DNA from: an uncultured delta proteobacterium
GTDB lineage: Bacteria; Myxococcota_A; Polyangia; Polyangiales; Polyangiaceae
NCBI GenBank assembly: GCA_903870415.1
Contig: CAIQDA010000218.1
Location: 1-45,464 of the forward strand
Direction of reading: 5' to 3'
Length of the DNA: 45,464 nt
Each line of letters starts with the position of its first letter. Positions within the stretch are counted from its first letter, which is position 1. A program made the position numbers and the translations under genes. Shown one piece after another: positions 24,289 to 31,474 of the stretch. The notes beneath the pieces were generated by a model. It worked only from the letters and a program-made list of their open reading frames with translations, made no database searches and was not told the origin of the DNA.

Positions 24289-25734
24289 ATGTATCCTGCA
24301 CGAAGCGAAATGGCGGAGGACAGGGACGGCAGCGGCAACGGTAAAGCGAAAGGCTCCAGCGACGAGCCCCTTTCCGGTGCGCCTTTGTCGAGCCAATTCC
24401 CGACGACGGACAGTGTTCCGCGCATCCCCGTCGCCTCGCCGTCGAGCCCGTGGCTTAGCTACAAAGAGCACGTGGCGCGCCTGGCGGGTCGCATCGTCGA
24501 GGCGCAGAAGCCCATCCGAATCTTGAACGCGATCAAGTGGGAGGCGCCGCACGAAGAGCGTTTTTTCAAGAGCCGCTTCAAGGACCTTCCTGTCATCGGC
24601 GCCGAGGCTTACGCGAACGTGGAGCTTGGTTTCGACCCGCGCTCGAAGGCCGAAGAGTTCGAAGAGATCGCCCGCGACGTCGAAGAGGTGCTCGGTCCCG
24701 ACGACGATATCGGGCGCATCTTGCTGGCGACAGCTCTCGAATACCGCGACGTCGTGCGAATGCTGGCAGCCCGCGGAACCCCGCTTTTTTACGCATATTC
24801 GCGTCGCCTCTACGGTTCCACGAAGGACGTCTTTCCCGACGGAAAAACCACGCTTCGCGACCTCGGACGCTTGCTCTACGGCATCTTCTCTCGCGTCGAT
24901 GCAGGGCGTCTCGGTGGGTCGTTCGAACGCGTGCATGATGCACAGACTGCAGCCGCCATCTTGGGCGACCGCTTCACGCGCTACTTCACAGACGACCCGG
25001 TGCGCGTGGAGCTCGACGACGGCATTCTCGCCGACGCCGCTGCGGGCAGCGACTACGTGAAGCTGCGCAGCGCCGCGCGGTTTTCCGATCGCGACCTCGA
25101 CATTCTCGAGGTGCATGAAGGCTGGGTGCACGTGGCGACGAGCATCAACGGGCAGAAGCAACCGGTTGCAAAATGGCTGGCGAAAGGTCCGCCGCGCACG
25201 ACCACGGTGCAAGAGGGCCTCGCGGCGCTCGTTGAGCTCTTCACGTACCGCACGTACCCGCGTCGAGCGCGTCGCCTGAACGATCGCGTCATCGCCGTCG
25301 ACAAAGCCGAAGACGGCGCGAACTTCATCGAGGTCTTCGACTGGTTTCGCACCGAGGGTTACGACGAGCAAGAGTGCTTCGACATGACGAAGCGCATCTT
25401 TCGGGGCGGCGTCATGGAGGGCGGCGGCCCGTTCACGAAGGACGCTTGCTACTGCCGGGGCATCGTCCTGAACTTCGCGTTTATCCAGGCCGCCATCGCG
25501 CAAAACAAGGCCGAGCTCATTCCGTATCTCTTCGTCGGAAAGGTCGCGCACGAGGACGTACCCGTGCTGCATCGGCACGTGAGCGACGGGGTCGTGAAGC
25601 CGCCGCACTACCTGCCACCGATGTTCCGCGACTTGAACGCGCTCGCGATTTGGATGGCCTTCTCGTCGTTCTTCTCGCGCCTCGAGGCGAACGAAACTGA
25701 AAAGTATTACGAGCGCCTGTTCGCCCGCATGTGA
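24289..25734 (+). CDS. QEGLA-motif (DUF1704/MATCAP-like) putative metallopeptidase
   Basis: 481 residues from ATG 24289 (ATG 24310 is possible). The open frame runs far upstream over the SDR gene, but that part is a shadow. The N-terminus is a Ser/Pro-rich tail of about 50 residues. IRILNAIKW and a long helical core match DUF1704 proteins. HEGWVH is an HExxxH motif, and VQEGLAALVE follows 26 residues later; the Glu of QEGLA is a plausible third zinc ligand. Eukaryotic MATCAP enzymes, tubulin tyrosine carboxypeptidases of this family, use such an HExxxH site. The bacterial name, flavohaemoglobin expression-modulating QEGLA-motif protein, is historical. Family firm; a peptidase role is inference. 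Confidence 0.87.
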   Translation: MYPARSEMAEDRDGSGNGKAKGSSDEPLSGAPLSSQFPTTDSVPRIPVASPSSPWLSYKEHVARLAGRIVEAQKPIRILNAIKWEAPHEERFFKSRFKDLPVIGAEAYANVELGFDPRSKAEEFEEIARDVEEVLGPDDDIGRILLATALEYRDVVRMLAARGTPLFYAYSRRLYGSTKDVFPDGKTTLRDLGRLLYGIFSRVDAGRLGGSFERVHDAQTAAAILGDRFTRYFTDDPVRVELDDGILADAAAGSDYVKLRSAARFSDRDLDILEVHEGWVHVATSINGQKQPVAKWLAKGPPRTTTVQEGLAALVELFTYRTYPRRARRLNDRVIAVDKAEDGANFIEVFDWFRTEGYDEQECFDMTKRIFRGGVMEGGGPFTKDACYCRGIVLNFAFIQAAIAQNKAELIPYLFVGKVAHEDVPVLHRHVSDGVVKPPHYLPPMFRDLNALAIWMAFSSFFSRLEANETEKYYERLFARM

Positions 25735-25794
25735 AGGCTCGGACGGGCACGGAGTGGGGGCGCTGCATGCGCCTCGCACCGGCTGCTACTGGGT

Positions 25795-26706
25795 TCAGAG
25801 CTCGTCGAAGCGAAACGCAACCACGTCGTTGATCGACGAAAGTCCGAGGGCGAGGGCCACGAGCCGGTCGAGGCCAACGGCGTTTCCCGCGCACGGAGGC
25901 AGGCCTTTTTCCAGGGCGGCGATGAAGCGCTCGTCGATCGGGTAGACGTCCTTGGCGAAGCGTCGTCGATCGTCCGCGTCTTTCACGAGACGGCGCCTTT
26001 GCTCACCGGGGTCGGTCAGTTCGCCGAAGCCGTTGCAGAGTTCGACGCCGGCGACCCAGAGCTCGAAGCGTTCCGCAAAGCGCGCGTCGTCAGGGCAGGG
26101 GCGCGCGAGCGACGCTTGCTCGATCGGGTAACGGTGCACGAGAAGCGGTCGATCGATCCGCGCGAGAGCGGGTTCCACGGTCTCGACGAGGACGCGATAA
26201 AAGCGATCTTCGTCGTGGGCAGCCCAGTGCAAAACCTCGTCGACGGAAACGTGTGCAAACTGCACAAAGGCGTCCACGATGCTCACGCGCTCGAAGGGCG
26301 GAAGCATGGGAATGCGGCGGTCGCCAAGGCGCACGAGGCCGCCGGTTACGCGGGAAACGAGCTGTTCCGTGTCGGCGATCACGTCGTCGATGCTGCCCGG
26401 CGCGCGGTACCATTCGAGCATCGTGAACTCGGGGTTGTGACGCTCGCCGAACTCGCCCGCACGAAAGACGCGACTCACTTGGTGAATGCGCCGATGCCCC
26501 TCTGCGAGCAGGCGCTTCATTTGGTATTCCGGGCTCGTGGCCAGGTAGAGTTCGCGCGCGCCCGAGAGACGAAACGCGTCGAGATGCAGGTCACTTCCCG
26601 GCGAGGGAACCGCGATCGGCGTCTCGACTTCGAGGAAGCCGCGAGAGTCGAAGAACGCGCGCGCTTCGCGAACGATTCGGGCGCGATCGACGAGACGTTT
26701 GCTCAT
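25795..26706 (-). CDS. epmA: EF-P lysine ligase-like protein EpmA (GenX/PoxA)
   Basis: 303 residues, the length of EpmA, which is a lysyl-tRNA synthetase catalytic core without the anticodon domain. Class II motifs are visible: motif 1 near FLEVETPIAVPSPGSD, motif 2 VSRVFRAGEFGERHNPEF, then TMLEWYRAP, and motif 3 GLDRLVALALG. Also typical is HLDAFRLSGARELYLATSPEYQMKR-like sequence at about 40-65. EpmA activates lysine or beta-lysine and ligates it to a lysine of elongation factor P. Neither EF-P nor EpmB (the lysine aminomutase) lies in the window. It overlaps the TetR gene by ATGA, so both are co-transcribed. Confidence 0.92.
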   Translation of the reverse strand: MSKRLVDRARIVREARAFFDSRGFLEVETPIAVPSPGSDLHLDAFRLSGARELYLATSPEYQMKRLLAEGHRRIHQVSRVFRAGEFGERHNPEFTMLEWYRAPGSIDDVIADTEQLVSRVTGGLVRLGDRRIPMLPPFERVSIVDAFVQFAHVSVDEVLHWAAHDEDRFYRVLVETVEPALARIDRPLLVHRYPIEQASLARPCPDDARFAERFELWVAGVELCNGFGELTDPGEQRRRLVKDADDRRRFAKDVYPIDERFIAALEKGLPPCAGNAVGLDRLVALALGLSSINDVVAFRFDEL

Positions 26707-27386
26707 GGACTCGTGCGTTCGCTCGAGCGAATGCCGCCAAGAATCAGCGCGGAAAGTTGCGACGCCGAGCGTTTGAGCGCGCCGACCTCGGGCTTACCAA
26801 GGGCCCACGTCAACGCGATGCCGTCGAGGGCACCGAAGACCGCACGCGCGACGAGGTGAGGCGAAACGTCGCTGCGAAATGTTCCCTCGCGTTGGCCCTC
26901 TGCGACGACCGAGGCGATGGCATCGAGGTAAGCGAGGAACTTGGGTGCCGCATGCTCGCGAAGGAGCGTGTTCGACTGGCGCACGATGATGGTCACGACT
27001 TCGGCGAGCTCGCGTTCACCGTCGAGGAGCCCGAGCTGGAGTTCGATGATCCGGCGGAGCTTCTCCTCGGGGCTCGCGAGGGCTGCGATCTCCTTCGCGA
27101 GGAACGTGAGCAGCTTCTCGATGCGGTCCTCGAAAAGCGAAAGCAGCAGCTGATCTTTCGAGTCGAAGTACAGGTAGATGGTGCCGTCGGCGACCCCGGC
27201 CGCCTTCGCGACCTCGCTTACGCGGGTTTTGTAGAAGCCTTGGCGTGCGAACACCTCGACTGCGGCGCGCAAAATGCGCTCGCGTTTGTCGCCAGTGCGC
27301 TTGAGCCCGCCCGCTTCCGCATCGTCAACCGCGCGAACGGACTGCTTTTTTGCTGCTCGGGGCTTGCTGAATGAACCTTCACTCAT
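26703..27386 (-). CDS. TetR/AcrR-family transcriptional regulator
   Basis: 227 residues from ATG 27386; the open frame extends to 27554 but that part overlaps the ParA gene start and looks unlike protein. A basic leader of about 30 residues precedes the HTH: RERILRAAVEVFARQGFYKTRVSEVAKAAGV-type sequence (about 31-62), then DGTIYLYFDSKDQLL, the TetR signature. The C-terminal ligand domain is all-helical, similar to FadR-like TetRs. It overlaps epmA by 4 nt (ATGA) and is divergent from the ParA gene, 91 nt away, so it may control either unit. Effector unknown. Confidence 0.93.
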   Translation of the reverse strand: MSEGSFSKPRAAKKQSVRAVDDAEAGGLKRTGDKRERILRAAVEVFARQGFYKTRVSEVAKAAGVADGTIYLYFDSKDQLLLSLFEDRIEKLLTFLAKEIAALASPEEKLRRIIELQLGLLDGERELAEVVTIIVRQSNTLLREHAAPKFLAYLDAIASVVAEGQREGTFRSDVSPHLVARAVFGALDGIALTWALGKPEVGALKRSASQLSALILGGIRSSERTSP

Positions 27387-27477
27387 TCTTCCGCGAGCAC
27401 ACCACGCGTCCGGCGAGCGGTCAAGGCATGACGCAAAAATTTGGCCCGGTGCGTCGTGGTGTGGTGACCGAGGAGGC

Positions 27478-28161
27478 ATGATCATCGCGATGACGGGCCA
27501 GAAGGGCGGAGTGGGCAAGAGCACGACGGCGATTTGCCTCGCGGTCGCGGCCATGGATCGAGGCCGTCGCGTCCTTCTCGTGGACGCGGACCCGCAAGGA
27601 ACCGCGCGAACGTGGGGCGACGTGGCTGCCGAGCAGGGGCATCACGTGCCCACGGTCATCGCCATGGGCGCGCACATGCACAAGCCTGGCCAGCTCAAGG
27701 CCATGGCCGAGGCGTACGACGACGTCTTCATCGACTGCCCGCCGCGCGTTGGCGATGTGCAGCGTTCGGCGCTTCTTGTGGCCGACGTGGCGCTCTTTCC
27801 GTGCGGCGCCTCGGCTGCTGACGCGTGGGCTCTCGCCGCATCGATCGAGGTGCTCGCCGAGGTTCGCGCGTACCGCGAAAACCTTCGCGCCGCCGTGGTC
27901 ATCACCCGCAAGCAAGGCCGTACAGCCCTCGCCCGCAGCGCTCGCGCGGTGCTCGAAGAGAGCGGATTGCCTGTATTGCGCACGGAACTTGGCGCCCGCG
28001 TGGCCTACCAAGAAGCCATTGCCGTGGGCCTCGGCCCCACCCGTTTTTCGCCCCGCGACCCCGCGGCACGCGAAGTGTTTGCCCTCTTTGACGACGTGGA
28101 GGAACTCGCCCATGGCACGCAAGAACGTGACGGTCTCGCTTCGCAAGCCGCCGCCAGCTGA
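27478..28161 (+). CDS. ParA-family ATPase (small, type Ib-like)
   Basis: 227 residues. The deviant Walker A GQKGGVGKSTT starts at about 7, Walker A' is VLLVDADPQG and Walker B is DVFIDCPPRV. It lacks the N-terminal HTH of plasmid type Ia ParA, so it fits the short type Ib/MinD-like group. AGGAGG (27471-27476) ends 1 nt before ATG 27478 and 13 nt before ATG 27490; the family N-terminus (M-I-I-A) favours the first, though spacing is poor. The next gene overlaps it by 50 nt. Such ATPases position plasmids, chromosomes or protein cargo on the nucleoid. Confidence 0.93.
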   Translation: MIIAMTGQKGGVGKSTTAICLAVAAMDRGRRVLLVDADPQGTARTWGDVAAEQGHHVPTVIAMGAHMHKPGQLKAMAEAYDDVFIDCPPRVGDVQRSALLVADVALFPCGASAADAWALAASIEVLAEVRAYRENLRAAVVITRKQGRTALARSARAVLEESGLPVLRTELGARVAYQEAIAVGLGPTRFSPRDPAAREVFALFDDVEELAHGTQERDGLASQAAAS

Positions 28162-28513
28162 ATCGCTTTCCCTCGTTTCCGACGAAATGCCCACGGCGCT
28201 CGCGCCGGAAGCCGCGGAAAAAGCTTCGTGGATCGCTCCACGCTCGCCGCATTTTTGGGGCGAGCAAGTGGCCGGCGGCGCCGGTCGAAGCTTTCAAGAG
28301 TGCACGCTCCACTTGGAGCCTGAGCTCGCGCGGAAACTCGCGATGCGCTGCATTGAAGAAGACCGCAACCCAAGCAAGTTCGTTGCGGACGCCATTGGCT
28401 CCGCGCTCGGTCGCGAGCGGCCACCGGCAAGCTTCGTCGTGCGTGTCGCCCGAACGGTCGTGCGTTTCGTTCGCGATTCCTCGCCGACGTTTGCCGCCGT
28501 TCTTGACGTGTGA
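28112..28513 (+). CDS. Ribbon-helix-helix partner of the ParA protein
   Basis: 133 residues; its start at 28112 lies inside the ParA gene (50-nt overlap) in another frame, with GGAGGA (28098-28103) 8 nt upstream. The N-terminal half (1-58) is Pro/Ala-rich and probably disordered. Residues about 61-102 read as beta strand FQECTLHLEP followed by two helices (ELARKLAMRCIEED, NPSKFVADAIGSALG), which is the ribbon-helix-helix pattern. Type Ib plasmid systems pair a short ParA with an RHH ParG protein; this looks alike, with the disordered N-terminus as a possible ATPase-stimulating arm. The C-terminal tail is basic, then Ser/Pro-rich. No family name assigned. Confidence 0.8.
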   Translation: MARKNVTVSLRKPPPAESLSLVSDEMPTALAPEAAEKASWIAPRSPHFWGEQVAGGAGRSFQECTLHLEPELARKLAMRCIEEDRNPSKFVADAIGSALGRERPPASFVVRVARTVVRFVRDSSPTFAAVLDV

Positions 28514-28582
28514 TTCAGCGAAGAGTGCGTTGCTGAAGAACACGCTGGTCACCCGCCTAGCGCGTACGTAACCTCGGTCCTT

Positions 28583-28600
28583 GGACGATTTGTTTCGTCC
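28583..28600 (+). promoter_or_regulatory. Leader hairpin before the CheA-like kinase
   Basis: GGACGA (28583-28588), loop TTTGTT and TCGTCC (28595-28600) form a perfect 6-bp hairpin, 22 nt upstream of ATG 28623. No T tract follows, so it is not a typical terminator. It may protect mRNA or affect ribosome access. Confidence 0.35.
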
Positions 28601-28622
28601 GGGTCATCGAGGAGCGGGCGCT

Positions 28623-30833
28623 ATGGGTGAATCAAAGTCGTCGGGGCCGGTCATCTCGATCGGGGCGAAGCTAACGCTAGCGACCATCGTCGTGCTCGTG
28701 GCTGCGATGACGCTTTTGTTCTTCCAGCTCTCGGCACGCGAGCGCCGCAACTCGCTCGAGGCGAAGGAAAAAGCTGCCATCGCTGTGGCTGAGCTCTTCG
28801 CCGAAGGCATGAGCGCGCCCCTCGACTTTGACGATGAAGACAGCGGCAAGACCGCGCTGCACAACCTGACGGGAAACCCGGAGATCATCGCGGCTGCCGT
28901 ATGGAAAGTGAAAGACGGCGACTTGTATGTGTCTTACGCAATCAAGCCCGACGGTGAAATCTCGAAACCGGCGACGAACGCTCCGATGGTGCAGGCTCTG
29001 CCGCTAGGCGATCCGATGTTCGTCCGGGTGGCGCGACCGGTGCTCAAAGGCGACGAAGGGTCGGTGAAGAAAGAGATCGGCTTCACGGTCGTGGACTTCT
29101 CGCTCGAGAAGGAAAACGCGGCGTTCATTCAAGGGCGCAAGAGCCTCTTCACGATGTCGGTGAGCCTTGCTGCGGGTCTTATTCTCGTGCTTGCCGCCAT
29201 CGCACGCCTGCAAATCGTCAACCCGCTTGCCCGTCTCACCGAGGCTGCGAAACGTGTGGAACGCGGGGAGCACGCGCACGTCGACGTTTCCTCGCGCGAC
29301 GAAATCGGTGTCCTCGGCGTTGCGTTCAACGGCATGGCCGGGGCCATCGTCGATCGCGAAGAAAGGCTCGCGGCCATCAACCGGTCGATGCAGCAGCTCT
29401 TCGACAACATGCGCCAGGCCATCTTCGCGTTCGGTCCCGAGCTTCGTGTGGTGGGCCAGCACTCGAAACAGGCCGAGGCGCTCTTCGGCGACGGCATCGA
29501 AGGACAACCGGTCTTCGCGCTGATGTTTTCGACGTGCCCCGACTGGGACGATTCGCGGCGCGCGTTCGAAATGTGGTCGGCGTGCATCTTCAATCAGCCT
29601 GCCAGCGAGTGGGACGAATGGGCAATGCTCGCGCCGACGGAGGTCACGATGAGCCCGATGACCGACGACGAGCGGAACGTCACGCTCGAGTTCCGGCCGA
29701 TCATCGAAGGCGACAAGATTCTCCGCATCATGCTGCTCGCGACCGACGAGACCGAGAAGCGTCGACTTGAGGCGCAGATCAACGCTCAGTCGCAAGCGCA
29801 CGAACAGCAGATGGCCCTCATGAAGAAGCTCCTCGCCGGCGGGGCGCAGCTCTTCATCGGCTTCATGCGAAGCGCAAACGATCGCCTTTCGGCCTTCGAA
29901 GACGAGCTTGGGCACGAGGAAAAAGACTTGAAGGGATTCGAGATCGAGAGCCTCTTCCAGCATGCGCACACCGTGAAGGGCGAGGCGCGCGCGTTCGAGC
30001 TCGAGAGCCTCGAAGACGTTTGCGCGAACATGGAGAACCGTCTCTCCGAGCTCCGTGGAGCGGCGGAAGCAAACGGTTCGACGCCGGTCGGTTCCTCGCT
30101 CGAAGAGCTGCACCAAGGCATTGCCGACGCGCGCCAAGCCCTCGACGAAGTTCGCCTCACGTTCGTGCAGGCGTCGCCCATCGGCGAAGCGATTCTCGAT
30201 CAAACGACCGTCAACCGCGCGGACATCGATCGACTGCTCGCCGCGGTGGGTGATCGAGAAGGCATCGTGTCGGAAATTGCTGCCCGTCTCGCCTCGCGCC
30301 CCTTCGGCGAGTCGGTTGGACGTCTCGTCGAGGGCACGCCCGTGTGGGCGGAGCAGCTTGGCAAACGTGCGACGCTCGTGGTCGAGGGGCGCGACGTGCT
30401 CATTCCGCCGAAGCTCGCCAAAGTGCTCAGCGGCTCACTCGTTCACATGGTGCGAAATTCGATCGCGCATGGCATCGAGGCACCGGAGGCGCGTGAAGAG
30501 AACGGCAAAGAACCCATCGGCATCGTTCGCCTGGCCGGGGAGATCGATGGCGCAAACGTCGTCATTCGCATCGGCGACGACGGGGCCGGTCTGAACATCG
30601 GTGCGCTGCGCCGCAAGGCGGAATCCATGGGATTGGCGGTTCAGCCAGGCCGCGAGTGGGAGCTCATTTTCGCCTCAGGCGTCTCGACCACCGAGGTCGT
30701 CGATTCGATCAGCGGTCGCGGCGTGGGCATGGCGGCCGTCAAGGGCGACATCGAATCGGCGGGGTATAAGCTCGACGTGACGACCGAATCGGGCAAAGGT
30801 ACGACCTTCATCATTCGCAGTGCGGCATCCTGA
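28623..30833 (+). CDS. Membrane CheA-like histidine kinase with Hpt and HATPase
   Basis: 736 residues from ATG 28623 (GAGGAG at 28609-28614). Order: TM1 (about 15-36), a periplasmic sensor domain (37-176), TM2 (about 177-197), a HAMP domain (198-250, with VNPLARLTEAAKRVERGE), a PAS-like region (about 255-375), a helical/Hpt domain with phosphorylatable His449 (HAHTVKGEARAF), and a CheA-type HATPase with N-box HMVRNSIAHGIE (608-619), GDDGAG (651-656) and GRGVGM (698-703). Like CheA it has Hpt and ATPase, but no CheW-like domain, and the Hpt lies after the transmembrane sensor. Such kinases are often encoded next to a YfiR-family protein and a TonB-dependent receptor, as here. Response regulator not adjacent. 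Confidence 0.92.
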   Translation: MGESKSSGPVISIGAKLTLATIVVLVAAMTLLFFQLSARERRNSLEAKEKAAIAVAELFAEGMSAPLDFDDEDSGKTALHNLTGNPEIIAAAVWKVKDGDLYVSYAIKPDGEISKPATNAPMVQALPLGDPMFVRVARPVLKGDEGSVKKEIGFTVVDFSLEKENAAFIQGRKSLFTMSVSLAAGLILVLAAIARLQIVNPLARLTEAAKRVERGEHAHVDVSSRDEIGVLGVAFNGMAGAIVDREERLAAINRSMQQLFDNMRQAIFAFGPELRVVGQHSKQAEALFGDGIEGQPVFALMFSTCPDWDDSRRAFEMWSACIFNQPASEWDEWAMLAPTEVTMSPMTDDERNVTLEFRPIIEGDKILRIMLLATDETEKRRLEAQINAQSQAHEQQMALMKKLLAGGAQLFIGFMRSANDRLSAFEDELGHEEKDLKGFEIESLFQHAHTVKGEARAFELESLEDVCANMENRLSELRGAAEANGSTPVGSSLEELHQGIADARQALDEVRLTFVQASPIGEAILDQTTVNRADIDRLLAAVGDREGIVSEIAARLASRPFGESVGRLVEGTPVWAEQLGKRATLVVEGRDVLIPPKLAKVLSGSLVHMVRNSIAHGIEAPEAREENGKEPIGIVRLAGEIDGANVVIRIGDDGAGLNIGALRRKAESMGLAVQPGREWELIFASGVSTTEVVDSISGRGVGMAAVKGDIESAGYKLDVTTESGKGTTFIIRSAAS

Positions 30834-30895
30834 AGCTTGCTCGTTCACGGCTGCCGCGAGAGAGTGCCGAAGGCCTGAGCCTGAGAGTGGAGCCG

Positions 30896-31474
30896 ATGAC
30901 GTTGCGAACGAGTCTCAAATCGACGTGTATGGGGGTAGCCATCGCTCTGATCGCGAACGCGATCGGTGCGGAGGAACCCGCGGTTCCCGTGGGCCTTCAG
31001 GTGGAACTCACCGCAAAAATCGCAGGGTATGACCGAAACTATGCGCCTCGTGCCGGTGCGCGCGCGAAGGTGTTCATCGTGTCGAAGCCGGGCGACGCGG
31101 AGTCGACGAAAGTCGCCAATCAGGCCCGCGCTGCGTTCGGTGGCCTCGCGGAAATCGGCGGAGTTGCCCACGAAGAGATCGCGATGTCGTTCGCTGGAGC
31201 CAAGGGGCTTGCGGACGAGGTGACGAAGCAGAAGCCTGCACTCATCTACATCTCGAGTGGTCTCTCGTCCGACGTGGCGGCCATCGCCGATGCGCTCAAC
31301 GGAAAAGACGTCGTGACCATTGCGGCGATCGCAGGCGACGTGTCGAAGGGCGCGGTCCTTGGATTCGACCTCGTGTCGGGCAAGCCGAAGCTCCTCGTGC
31401 ATCTGACCCAAGCGAAGAAACAAAATGCCGCGTTCAAGGCTGAAGCCCTGAAGCTCATGAAGGTGTTCGAATGA
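30896..31474 (+). CDS. YfiR-family (DUF4154-like) periplasmic protein
   Basis: 192 residues from ATG 30896; GTG 30887 or a later ATG are alternatives. A signal peptide ends at about Ala-Ile-Gly-Ala. LQVELTAKIAGYDRN opens the mature part, and GKPKLLVHLTQAKKQNAAF near the C-terminus matches the conserved block of YfiR proteins, where a Lys-Pro strand precedes the final helix. YfiR of Pseudomonas is a periplasmic repressor of the diguanylate cyclase YfiN. Here no GGDEF domain is present; the protein follows a CheA-like kinase by 62 nt and may regulate its periplasmic sensor domain. The stop overlaps the start of the TonB receptor (ATGA). Confidence 0.75.
   Translation: MTLRTSLKSTCMGVAIALIANAIGAEEPAVPVGLQVELTAKIAGYDRNYAPRAGARAKVFIVSKPGDAESTKVANQARAAFGGLAEIGGVAHEEIAMSFAGAKGLADEVTKQKPALIYISSGLSSDVAAIADALNGKDVVTIAAIAGDVSKGAVLGFDLVSGKPKLLVHLTQAKKQNAAFKAEALKLMKVFE

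Noticed and set aside
24118-25779. A 553-codon minus-strand frame opposite the QEGLA gene
   Set aside because: Composition is that of an antisense shadow; the plus strand carries conserved family motifs.
27387-27554. N-terminal extension of the TetR frame
   Set aside because: It overlaps the ParA gene start and has no TetR features; ATG 27386 gives a normal regulator.
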